This document shows positions 20,126-28,973 of a stretch of DNA of 64,000 nt, in pieces (positions within the stretch are counted from its first letter, which is position 1; each line of letters opens with the position of its first letter). Source of the DNA: Tritrichomonas musculus (taxonomy: Eukaryota > Parabasalia > Tritrichomonadida > Tritrichomonadidae). The position numbers and the translations under genes were made by a program. A model generated the notes under the pieces. It was not told where the DNA came from. It saw only the letters and a list, made by a program, of their open reading frames with translations, and searched no databases. Location of the stretch: the NCBI GenBank assembly GCA_039105265.1, contig JAPFFF010000015.1:1054001-1118000 (forward strand). The letters are read 5' to 3'.

Positions 20126-20464
20126 ATGGCGTGTAAGAAGTGTACCAAAGTTCCAGGTATCGTCAGATGCTGCTGCGGTGTTGGATGCGCTGGATGTTGG
20201 TTAGTTATCAGTATTTGGGGCTTTTTCTTTTTAGGAATTCTTGCACTTTTATTCGAATTGGACAAAGAAGGAAATATCGGTCATTTCAAGAAGAACAACA
20301 AACAAAATGCCCAAATTCTTTTTATTACATGGATTATATATATTGTTATAGGAGTTCTTTGTGGTGTTAACTTGTTTTATAGAATCAAGCATCCATTCCC
20401 ACCACAAGAAGATCCTAACAAGAAGGATGATCAGATGGCTACACTTACCAGAAAAGAGGAATAA
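20126..20464 (+). CDS. RNase kappa-like small membrane protein
   Basis: 112 residues with an N-terminal Cys cluster (MACKKC...CCCGVGCAGCWLV), a first membrane segment (WLVISIWGFFFLGILALLF), a charged middle, a second membrane segment (ILFITWIIYIVIGVLCGVNLF) and a short charged tail. The Cys cluster followed by W-x-x-x-x-x-W-G-x-x-F-L, and the two-helix layout, match the RNase kappa family, whose animal members associate with the V-ATPase and affect endocytic uptake. Length is close to the family norm (about 100-135). Some other two-helix families have similar layouts, so the call is moderate. The stop codon is followed by A, giving a UAAA signal. Confidence 0.55.
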   Translation: MACKKCTKVPGIVRCCCGVGCAGCWLVISIWGFFFLGILALLFELDKEGNIGHFKKNNKQNAQILFITWIIYIVIGVLCGVNLFYRIKHPFPPQEDPNKKDDQMATLTRKEE

Positions 20465-20811
20465 AAATGATTGAGTGAATTCTTTTTTTACGAATAAAAA
20501 AAAAATATTATTCAAATAATTATTTAAACAAACTTTTTATTACTGATTAAATTACACTTTATATATTTTATAATTTTACTTTTTTTTTTTTATTTACCAT
20601 ATGAGCTTTTGAGATTACCTTTTTTTTTTGAACAAAAAATTATTTGGTAATTACATAGTGATTTCAAACTCGAAGTCATCAAGCTTAATTCAAATAAAAA
20701 GAAAAATTCATCAAACTTATTTCAAAACAAAAGATGATAATAGGAAAATATGAGAATAACATTCATTTTATTTTTAAAAATCATAAAAAAAAAATAAAAA
20801 AATAAAATCAA
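20465..20811. other. AT-rich spacer between convergent genes
   Basis: The RNase kappa-like gene and the radial spoke gene converge here. Only homopolymer A/T runs are visible; no ORF or RNA gene was recognised. Confidence 0.6.
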
Positions 20812-22263
20812 TTAATTATTTTGATCTTCTTCCTCTTCTTCCTCCTTTGGTGGATTCTTTAACCTCTCGACTTCCTTTTCTTCATCGACTGTTGGATCAA
20901 TGATTTCTGTCATTTTCCTTCTGTATTCTTTAGCCATTGGTGGTGGTGCAGGAGGCTGGAAGCCATTAACGACAAATTTTGTTCCATTTCCCCAATATAT
21001 ACTTCCTGCTTTTTTACCGTCTGTAATATTATAAGCACCAGGCCAACGAAGGCTTTCTGCAATTGCAACAGATTCACCTTCTACAGGCATCGTAATAACA
21101 TGTGTGTTCCAGCAAGGTTCTTCTTCTCCAAAACCTTCATCATTTTCAATAGATCCAAATAATTCAACTGGTTCTTCTGGCTCTTCTTCCTCTTCAGCTG
21201 CTGCCTCTTCTTCCTGATGATCTTCTTCTTCTTCCTCTTCTCCATTTTCGCTTTCATGCCTAACTTTTTTAGGCTTTGGTTCCTTTGGCTTCTTTGGCGC
21301 TTTCTTATATGTTTCTCTACCTTGTGGTAATATAAATGGTCGCACGTGGACCCATTCAACGGAATCTACTTCGCAACCTTCGTATTCAGTGTCAAAAACT
21401 AATCTTAATTGCTTTGGGGGTGGCTCCTTTTCTTCTTCTTCTTCACCTTCTTGTTCAGGCTCGTTTTGCTCTTCTTCTTCTTCAGGCTGATATTCAATAA
21501 TATATCCATTTGGCGCTAACATAGTTGCGGATGTAATACGAGATATAAGAGCTCTGAGGTAAATTTCTTCTGTAACTTCAAATGGAACGAAAGAATGAAC
21601 AGCAGCTTCAAGATCACCAGTAAGTTGCCATGTGATTTTTCGGGATAACGATATATCAGAAGGTCTGCAATCAGGAAGCCTTCTCCATTCATCAAATGGA
21701 GATTTTGTGACGTAATATACAAATCTATTAACACCAACACCAATTTCTGCTGGAACATCATATGGACCAACGGGTGGTAAAAATGAATCATCACCATGAT
21801 GCTCAAGATCAATATCAGCTTCAGCAACATAAAGATTTCCATTAGGTGTTGAAAAAATTCCCCAAAATCGCAAAAGTTTGATTTCTTCTTTTTCAGCGAG
21901 TTTATTGAGTGAGCAACGAAGCATCAATTGCGCGTCACGGCTCATTGTAATTCCAGCATTCGCAAATTTGTGATATGATTCGAAGAAATAAGCATCGACT
22001 TTTGAACTTGATGGCGAATTAAGTTTTTCAACTAAACCCATAACAGAGGTACATCGGTCAAGTTCTTCAGATGGAACACTTGGAGGTGTTGGATTAGGTC
22101 GTACGTGGCGTTGTTTCCATAAAAGAGTTGACATTTCTTCAAGAGAGCCAAGTGGATCGGCTGGCTGTTCGCGAGTCATTGTTTGAAGCACCTCACTAAC
22201 ATGCTTGAAGAATGTGTATTGCTTGTAAGTTTGGTGCTCGAGGGAAGAGAGTTGCTCTTGCAT
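20812..22263 (-). CDS. RSP4/6: Radial spoke head protein RSP4/6 family
   Basis: 483 residues. RSP4 and RSP6 form the head of axonemal radial spokes, which touch the central pair and regulate dynein in motile 9+2 flagella; parabasalids carry several such flagella. Diagnostic stretches include EEIKLLRFWGIFSTPNGNLY, GVNRFVYYVTKSPFDEWRRL and the C-terminal NITDGKKAGSIYWGNGTKF. Two Glu-rich disordered inserts (about residues 265-285 and 345-375) lie inside the domain, and the tail is also acidic. Length is similar to known family members. The start is the ATG at 22263, preceded on the minus strand by a pyrimidine-rich TATTCTC. The family assignment is firm, but paralogue identity (4, 6 or a fused form) cannot be decided. 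Confidence 0.9.
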   Translation of the reverse strand: MQEQLSSLEHQTYKQYTFFKHVSEVLQTMTREQPADPLGSLEEMSTLLWKQRHVRPNPTPPSVPSEELDRCTSVMGLVEKLNSPSSSKVDAYFFESYHKFANAGITMSRDAQLMLRCSLNKLAEKEEIKLLRFWGIFSTPNGNLYVAEADIDLEHHGDDSFLPPVGPYDVPAEIGVGVNRFVYYVTKSPFDEWRRLPDCRPSDISLSRKITWQLTGDLEAAVHSFVPFEVTEEIYLRALISRITSATMLAPNGYIIEYQPEEEEEQNEPEQEGEEEEEKEPPPKQLRLVFDTEYEGCEVDSVEWVHVRPFILPQGRETYKKAPKKPKEPKPKKVRHESENGEEEEEEDHQEEEAAAEEEEEPEEPVELFGSIENDEGFGEEEPCWNTHVITMPVEGESVAIAESLRWPGAYNITDGKKAGSIYWGNGTKFVVNGFQPPAPPPMAKEYRRKMTEIIDPTVDEEKEVERLKNPPKEEEEEEDQNN

Positions 22264-22423
22264 CGAGAATACTTTTTTGTAAAAATTAACGGATAATGCA
22301 ATTGGTGAATAATTTGAACTTATTTTAACCTTTCAAGAGACTAATTACAAAAAAATCGTTATTATATATTTTCTTCTCAAAAAGTACACCTTACTTTTTT
22401 TAATTGAATATAAATATTTTAGA

Positions 22424-23542
22424 ATGAGTTTTGATGAAGATCTTGTATATGCGATTATGCAGGGTAACATTTCAATATTAGAATCATTTGATCTTAATGA
22501 AAATATGATTAATCAAAGAGTATTTTTTTTTTTTTTATAAATTATATTTAGATTTCTTTCACTCCAAAAATTCGATGTCATAATCCCAACATGTTTGTTC
22601 TTCCTAACATTAATTTTCCTACTCCGCTAATTTATGCTATTTGCTGTCATCAATATAAAGCTGTTACTTACTTGCTGAACAAAGGAGCTAACTTATCCGA
22701 TTCAGTTAATTCCATTTTAAGTTATTAAATTTTATTGGTATCCCATTCATTATGCTGTAGCATCGCGTGACACAGATATGATTGATACAATTTCAAAATT
22801 TTTGTATAACAAGCATGATATTGATATACAAATAGAATTTGAAAGAAAAACTGATGATGACGGAGCAACTCCACTTCACATGGCAGTCTCTTCTGGAGAT
22901 AACGATCTTATCTTATATCTTTTAAACCAAGGATGTGATACAAACTCAAAAAACAATCAAGGGCAAACACCTCTTCACTTAGCAATGTCATTCACAGATA
23001 GTTTCATTGCACGGGCCTTACTTGCTTATAATGCTGACTTATCGATTCGAGACGATCATGGAAAAATACCATATGAAATTGCTAAAATTAGAGGAAATGA
23101 AAATCTCAAAGACACAATGTTTTTTTATCAAAACCAAGAAGAACGCCCTGACAGAGATGAAATATATTCAGAAATGGCGCAACGCCAAGTGTCAAATACA
23201 CAGAAAATGAAGATCATTGCTTTTAGAAATAACGAAATAGCAAAGAAAAAATTTTTATCAAAAGCACATCCCAACCAAAATTTGAACTTGAATTCAATTC
23301 TTGAAGATGAAAATCAAAGATTTCAAGATATTGAATCAAAAATTGAAGAATTGAATGATTCTGTGACAAAATTGGAGACGAAGATATTGACTTCTCCTCA
23401 ATCTGCTTTATTGACCAGATCGAATCATCAATGCTTAGGATGCTTTTCGACAAACACAACAGTTTGCCCTTCATGCAATTTACCTTATTGCGAAATATGC
23501 ATGAAAAAGCCAAAATTTCATAAATGTGTTGAAAATCACTAA
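22424..23542 (+). CDS. Ankyrin-repeat protein with C-terminal Cys-rich motif, intron-containing
   Basis: Begins MSFDEDLVYAIMQGNISILE, interrupted after 32 codons by a short intron (22520-22551), then continues through ankyrin repeats such as FPTPLIYAICCHQYKAV, TPLHMAVSSGDNDLI and TPLHLAMSFTDSF, a coiled linker, and a C-terminal CLGCFSTNTTVCPSC...CEICMKKPKFHKC that looks like a zinc-binding treble-clef/RING-like motif. Between about 22704 and 22737 the frame changes without a canonical GT...AG pair: SDSVNS before and WYPIHYAVAS after. Either there is a second, non-standard short intron, or the gene or the assembly has an indel. Function is probably protein-protein interaction; large ankyrin families of unknown role are typical of trichomonads. 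Confidence 0.75.
22520..22551 (+). other. Probable 32-nt intron in the ankyrin gene
   Basis: Starts GTATTT, ends ATTTAG, is almost pure T/A inside and contains an in-frame stop if not removed. Splicing joins codon 32 (AGA) to ATTTCTTTC and opens the frame into ankyrin repeats. The short length and GTATTT donor match the intron at 38672-38705. Confidence 0.65.
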
Positions 23543-24782
23543 ACACCTGTATATATTGCTCTATTCTATTCAATTTACTCTTAAAATTTCCTGATTCTTG
23601 TTGACTTTAGTATCTTTTTATGATGAATATTTTCAATCATTGGCGTTCTTTTAAAAAGAATGAAAACATGAAACATTGCTTCAAATATTGTTCATTAAAT
23701 AATTATTTGAATATATGAAAAAAAAAAAAAAAAAAATCAAATTTCTTCAAGTTAGAATTTTTTATCAGTAAGTGAGAAGGAATCGATTAGCCAAGAAAAA
23801 TTTAATATACTTATTGAGCTAAAAATATATCAAAATCAATTATTTTATTGATAATTTGGTTTTTTAAATTAGGATATCAGGCATTATGTTAATCAATCAT
23901 TAAGTAATTAATAGAATACTGATCTTTTTTATACAATTTGCACAAAAATATGAAGATATTTAAAATTATTTCAACCGTCTAAACATCTATCATATCCATA
24001 AAATGGCCCATTCCCCAACCAAGATAAATCCTAAAGGGTTCTGATTAATATTTATTAGAGTTTAAAAAGGACAATTTTTTATTTTTTAACGTATTTAAAC
24101 GTATATATTTTAAGTTTGAATAATTTTTTTCAAAGCTACTTTAGAAAAATTGAGAGAATTTGAAATAAATTAAATTATTCTTTGTTTTAGAAATCAATAC
24201 CAATACATAGATTTTTTTTAAAAAAATGTTTCAGATCAATTATATGATATTATGATATTTGCATACTTGCTTTCTAAGATTATATCATAAATTAAGATCA
24301 TTAATATAATTATATTATCAACTAGAACAAGCAACACCGATTTTGAAGTGAGAAAAGAAAAATACCAATCCTCAATAAATCAAAATATTTTGGAGAATTT
24401 TTTTTTTATCGTCAATGGAAAATTGCAAGTATAAAATGTAAATGGCAGATCATTTTTTCTATTTATAGTTTTTCTGATAACTTTTTTTGAATGATAAGAC
24501 CAGTATTGATAGTTTTACTTTTTTTTTATGAAATGCAATATTAAAAATAAAATATATTCTCAAGATATATTTTATTTATAAATCTAATCATTATATTTTA
24601 TTAATATACATTTTTTATTAATTATTTGTGAAAATAAATTGGTTTGAAATGTGTACTAAACAAAATTTATAAACCCGTGCACTCACAATTTTTTTTTATT
24701 TTATTCAAGCTGATCAATTGAATATAAATTCTGTTCATTATTTATATAAATTTTTCAAAGAACGATAAGACTGATTAAAAAA
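23543..24782. other. Long AT-rich intergenic region
   Basis: About 1.2 kb with no ORF of note, no recognised RNA gene and no long repeat; it contains several poly(A)/poly(T) runs (for example 23719-23736). Nothing supports a gene. Confidence 0.6.
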
Positions 24783-26144
24783 ATGAAAACACCAAACATT
24801 GAAGAACCTCTGAATGAAAGAATGGAAGAAATGGAAAAAGTTCCACAAGGAAAAGAAGAGAAAAGATTAAAAATCAAGCATTTTATTGGAATGCTGATAA
24901 TTGGCTCGTTAAATAACCTTCCATACTGGGTTGCCCTTTCAAGTGCTCAGACAATAGTTATGCACTTTCACTCAGAAGGATTATTAGGCGCTGTAACATG
25001 GGGATGCGTTCTTCTTGGCATGGCTGCTACATCAGCAAATACTTTTCTTTCATCAAAAAACGTTTCTTATAATATTAGATCAATTATAAATGGCGCATTT
25101 ATGGGATTTGGTCTCATTGGGACTGCTTTTGCCCCAAATATTTATGTTGCTATTTTTTGCATCATTTTCGTTGGTCTTTCTTCAGATTTTGGCGAAGGAG
25201 TTATGCTTGGATATTTTGCATCTATAGGTGATGACAGTTTAATGAATGCTTGGGGAATTGGAACAGGAATCAGTGGAATGCTAGGATCAGGATATGCCTT
25301 TTTATCACAACTATTTAGTTTTTCCTATTTCATTTCATTTATTGCTCTAGCTCCTTCAGGAATCATGTATCCTTTAGCATTCATCTTTTTACTCGATGCC
25401 AAAAAAGGGAATAAGGTTGTGAAAGATCATCAAAACGCTGATAAAGCAATGAAAACTCAAGGAATTGAAGATAATAATGAAGAAATGGAAGTTGAAGATA
25501 TAGATCACTCTGAAGATGAAGCCCGCAGAGTAAAAGAATTAGAAGTAATAACAACCAACGAAAATCTTGAAAATATTGAAACAAATGGAACACCAGCGCC
25601 TGAAGAAACTGAAGAAAAAGATGTAAAATGCTGTTCACTCAAATTATGGAAATACACTTTTTATTTCTTTATAAATAATGGACTTACATTTCTCTTCCAA
25701 TACCTCGCAATATCCGGCTTAATAGATTGCTCAATGACAAAAGAAGAGAAACTTGCTAAACCTTACATTTATTCTCTTCTCAACTTAATCTACCAAATTG
25801 GAAACTTCTTTGGAAGAGCTACTTTAAGGTGGATTAAAATCAAACCAATTTGGATATTAACATTATTACAGGGACTTTTCACAACACTTTGGTTTATTAA
25901 CGTAGTATACAAATTTTTACCTTTCTGGGCACAGATTCTATCAATGTCTTTAATTGGTCTTAATAGTGGTTTATCATATGTAAACATTTTTAATCAGACT
26001 ATGAATTATCCTCCAGCAAGTCCAAAAGAAAGAGAGATTATTACAAACTTGACAACAATTTCAATTGCTGGATTTATTGTTGTTTCATCAGCATTTACAT
26101 TACTCTATCAAAATACATTTTTGAAAAAGCAATGCATTGAGTAG
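24783..26144 (+). CDS. CLN3: CLN3/battenin family membrane protein
   Basis: 453 residues with about ten hydrophobic segments in two bundles, split by a long acidic cytoplasmic loop (about residues 210-280). Family hallmarks are the first helix GMLIIGSLNNLPYWVALSSA, matching the G-x-x-N-N-x-x-Y signature of battenin, and conserved later segments such as SGMLGSGYAF and IYQIGNFFGRATLR. Battenin is a major-facilitator-like protein of lysosome/late endosome membranes, lost in juvenile Batten disease, with roles in glycerophosphodiester export and lysosomal homeostasis. Length is close to human CLN3 (438). The acidic N-terminus and loop resemble lysosomal sorting regions. The ATG follows a run of A. 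Confidence 0.85.
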   Translation: MKTPNIEEPLNERMEEMEKVPQGKEEKRLKIKHFIGMLIIGSLNNLPYWVALSSAQTIVMHFHSEGLLGAVTWGCVLLGMAATSANTFLSSKNVSYNIRSIINGAFMGFGLIGTAFAPNIYVAIFCIIFVGLSSDFGEGVMLGYFASIGDDSLMNAWGIGTGISGMLGSGYAFLSQLFSFSYFISFIALAPSGIMYPLAFIFLLDAKKGNKVVKDHQNADKAMKTQGIEDNNEEMEVEDIDHSEDEARRVKELEVITTNENLENIETNGTPAPEETEEKDVKCCSLKLWKYTFYFFINNGLTFLFQYLAISGLIDCSMTKEEKLAKPYIYSLLNLIYQIGNFFGRATLRWIKIKPIWILTLLQGLFTTLWFINVVYKFLPFWAQILSMSLIGLNSGLSYVNIFNQTMNYPPASPKEREIITNLTTISIAGFIVVSSAFTLLYQNTFLKKQCIE

Positions 26145-26224
26145 TTATCAAAATAATCACTAAATTTTTGTTATTTTTCTAATTTAACTTTTTAAATAAA
26201 CTATATTTATTTTTGAATACAAAT

Positions 26225-27445
26225 ATGGCCACAAAAACACAATATTTTGAAATGTTTTTCTATTTTATTTTATTTGCATCATCTAAATGGTGGAATTTTA
26301 CGGATGCTGATTTTTATGTTCACATGCAAGAAGAAAGTAAATTATTACCTATATTTAGTTTATTCACTAATTCATCATCATCAAATTCAATCATTTCGTT
26401 ATTCAAAAATTTTTCGCACCATTTTCAAAGCCAACATCAAATCGATTTTACACATATTGATTGCTTAAAAACAGATTTTTGTACAACACAAGCCCAAATT
26501 TTAGAATTTCCTTCAATATACATTATTCAAGGACCAGACTATTTTTATTGGAAAAAAATCAAGACAGACAATTGGACATATGAAATAAATAATATTATGA
26601 CTCTGGATAATACATTATTTGAAATAAAAAATGATGAATTAACTAATTCATTAGATTTACCCAAAAGAGGCGGTTCACTTTTTCAATTAACAATCCAGTA
26701 TCAGTTTAAAGCAGTTTATAGGCAATTTTACAAATTTATAAAATACTATAAAATATTTAATTCATCATTCATTTGTTCTTATGATGAGAACATACAAGCA
26801 GCAACGATTACATGCTATTATTCTAGAAATTGTTTCAACCGAAGAAGAATTCGACCAATTGAAGTTGAAACTTATTTTGAAGATAATAAATTTTCGTTTT
26901 ACCATATATATAATCAAAAAGAACTTAGAGATTTTATTGAAACAAGCCCTTTTGCATTTGTTATATTTCAAAATCATGAACAAATGATTGATTCTCAAGA
27001 AAAAGTATATGGCCGTTTCAATTCTCAATGCAACAAGTTCAAATTCGGATTCATCGATTCGAGTATGAATAAATACTTTATGAAAACTTTTTCAATCGAA
27101 AATTTAAGCCAACCATTTATATTTGCAATTAATATATTTAAAGATTGCTATTCAACTTTTGAAATAGATGCGAATGACACTGCCTATAATAATGTTTATG
27201 ATGGAATAAATTGCCAAAGAATTGGAAGAAAATTTAATTTAATTCCAAGGAAACCAAAAACTACATTTGCAATGCTATCATTTGTTTTAACATTTGCTTT
27301 TGTTTTTGCATTCTTTTATTGCATTGCAACAAGCAAAAGAGATGATCCTTTTTTAGAGCATCAATACAATCATGAATCTGAATTTTCATATGATGAAGAG
27401 GAAGAAAACAGTGTACAACATGAAAAACACCTGAAAATCGATTAA
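26225..27445 (+). CDS. Thioredoxin-fold (PDI/TMX-like) single-pass membrane protein without CXXC
   Basis: About 406 residues from ATG 26225 (the frame is open four codons further upstream, but without an ATG). It has an N-terminal hydrophobic signal (FEMFFYFILFASS), a lumenal region with the pattern of thioredoxin domains (DFTHIDCLKTDFCTTQAQILEFPSIYII, with the cis-Pro after F), a second possible thioredoxin-like region, one C-terminal membrane helix (FAMLSFVLTFAFVFAFFYC) and a short acidic tail. The position where an active CXXC would lie reads FTNSSSSNS, so it cannot act as a dithiol oxidoreductase. A chaperone or adaptor role in the ER is inferred. Weak similarity means another lumenal family is possible. 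Confidence 0.5.
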   Translation: MATKTQYFEMFFYFILFASSKWWNFTDADFYVHMQEESKLLPIFSLFTNSSSSNSIISLFKNFSHHFQSQHQIDFTHIDCLKTDFCTTQAQILEFPSIYIIQGPDYFYWKKIKTDNWTYEINNIMTLDNTLFEIKNDELTNSLDLPKRGGSLFQLTIQYQFKAVYRQFYKFIKYYKIFNSSFICSYDENIQAATITCYYSRNCFNRRRIRPIEVETYFEDNKFSFYHIYNQKELRDFIETSPFAFVIFQNHEQMIDSQEKVYGRFNSQCNKFKFGFIDSSMNKYFMKTFSIENLSQPFIFAINIFKDCYSTFEIDANDTAYNNVYDGINCQRIGRKFNLIPRKPKTTFAMLSFVLTFAFVFAFFYCIATSKRDDPFLEHQYNHESEFSYDEEEENSVQHEKHLKID

Positions 27446-27654
27446 CCAATTCAAAGCAGCTGATATTTGATGAATCATTCTAATATTTACTTTGTTGTTT
27501 GTATTTAAAAATATGTTTTTTTTTTTTTTTTAAGTATAAGTTTCCATTCGTTTTTTTTTATTCAATTACTTTTTGATGTATTTTTACAGAAAAAAATTCA
27601 TGAAAAGAAAGAAATGAAGTGTTCCAATTTAATAGTAATAATAAAAAAACAGTT

Positions 27655-28560
27655 TTATTTGAAAAACGCATGCTGAAGTGCCGTTTCAGCTGAAGGACGC
27701 TTTGTCATATCTAAAGTCAGCAGTTGATTCATCAAATCAATTAATTGTGGATCTTGAAGACTTTTTGATTTATCAGAAAAGCATTTATCTAATTTTTCTG
27801 TTGCATCAGGGACCATATTCTTTGAGATACCAGGTTTAATATTCAAGTGAAGTACATTTTCAGCATAATTTGCTAGATTATTTCCACCAAAAAATTTTGA
27901 CATTTCAATAAGTTCTTTGTCTGAACTTGGTGAATTCCAAGGTATATGGTCATTTGACAAGATATAAAGAATTGTGACACCAACCGCCCAAATATCACCA
28001 GCAGTACGATAATTTTTTGCTCCAATAAGCATTTCTGGAGAACGATAAAGTCTTGTTCCAACTAAAGGCGAAAGATTATTAGAAACAACATGGGCACATC
28101 CCCAATCTGAAAGTGTAATTTCTTTATAGTCTGTTGATACAATCAAATTTGAAAGTTTAACGTCTTGATGAACAATTGAATTATGATGAATGCTATCAAG
28201 GCTTTTGAGAAGTGATTGTAAAATATATTTTATATGTGGAAGAGTTAAATTATTCAGAAGATCTTTTGAAGATATGCCTTTTTTATATTCCATTATTATT
28301 ATCGGATAGTCTTTTGATGAGGGTATACTGTCTATGATTTGAGTTGTATTGGGGCATCCTTTAATTTTTGAAAGGATATTTAATTCATGATTTAAAGCAC
28401 TATCATCTTGGCTTATAACTTTAATAGCAACTTCTGTATCATTATTAAGTATTCCTTTAAATACATTCGAAAAATTTCCAGAACCAATCCAATCTAAAAC
28501 TTCTAATCCATCAATATTCATTTCTCTAACAATTGATTCATCGATTTCTCTGTGATCCAT
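27655..28560 (-). CDS. Serine/threonine protein kinase
   Basis: 301 residues, essentially only a kinase domain. Visible motifs: Gly-rich loop GSGNFSNVF (26-34), Lys47 in VAIKV, Glu59 in helix C, catalytic loop HQDVKLSN (131-138, Gln in place of the usual Arg), metal-binding DWG (152-154, in place of DFG), SPE (174-176) and D189-x-W191. All catalytic residues are present, so it should be active. DWG is also the form used by casein kinase 2, but the rest does not single out CK2, and no family beyond the CMGC/other groups can be assigned. HQD means it is not a typical RD kinase. It lies just downstream of a tRNA gene transcribed in the same direction. Confidence 0.9.
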   Translation of the reverse strand: MDHREIDESIVREMNIDGLEVLDWIGSGNFSNVFKGILNNDTEVAIKVISQDDSALNHELNILSKIKGCPNTTQIIDSIPSSKDYPIIIMEYKKGISSKDLLNNLTLPHIKYILQSLLKSLDSIHHNSIVHQDVKLSNLIVSTDYKEITLSDWGCAHVVSNNLSPLVGTRLYRSPEMLIGAKNYRTAGDIWAVGVTILYILSNDHIPWNSPSSDKELIEMSKFFGGNNLANYAENVLHLNIKPGISKNMVPDATEKLDKCFSDKSKSLQDPQLIDLMNQLLTLDMTKRPSAETALQHAFFK

Positions 28561-28630
28561 TATCTTTAATACTTCAGTTTTAAAATAAAAAAGGAAATTA
28601 AAAAAAAAAAAAAAAAAAGAAAAAAAACTT

Positions 28631-28723
28631 ATCGAGGCAAGGATTCGAACCTTGATTCAGTAAGTTCATTAGTGTTCAATAAGAACAATAAAGGTACCTG
28701 CCCTTCCATTAGACGACCTCGAT
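28631..28723 (-). tRNA. tRNA gene, isotype unassigned, with about 22 extra nucleotides
   Basis: On the minus strand the ends pair perfectly as a seven-base acceptor stem (ATCGAGG with CCTCGAT). The D-arm GTCT/GGGC with loop AATGGAA is present, and the T-arm is CAAGG-TTCGAAT-CCTTG, the canonical B-box. Immediately downstream is TTTTTTTC followed by more T, a Pol III terminator. The stretch between the D-arm and T-arm is 45 nt against 23 (positions 26-48) in a standard tRNA, so it carries an intron, a very long variable arm, or an insertion. It contains the small hairpin GTTC-TTATT-GAAC. I could not close a proper anticodon stem, so the anticodon is not called. A decayed tRNA copy is possible. 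Confidence 0.75.
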
Positions 28724-28973
28724 GTTAGTTTAAAAAAGTTTTTTAAACTAACTTCTTTTTATATCATAAATCCATACTCAAAGAATCAATTTATTCATCA
28801 ATGGTATTCATTTTGTATTATTTATATGAAAGCAATTGACCAATTTCGAATGAATTTTCAAACATAAATAAAAATGTGTTATTTTGATATACTATGAAGA
28901 AAGTTTCTTGTCTTTTTATTTATACAAAAGTTCAACTTATTAGATTCCTATGAATGCTTATATATAATCAAAA

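Noticed and set aside
23543-24782. Hidden RNA gene in the long spacer
   Set aside because: No A/B-box pair, snRNA-like motif or stable GC-containing stem was seen; only AT-rich sequence.
28631-28723. UAA-suppressor tRNA
   Set aside because: Standard spacing would give TTA as anticodon, but the stem below it does not pair, position 37 would be a pyrimidine, and genes in the window use TAA freely as their stop codon.
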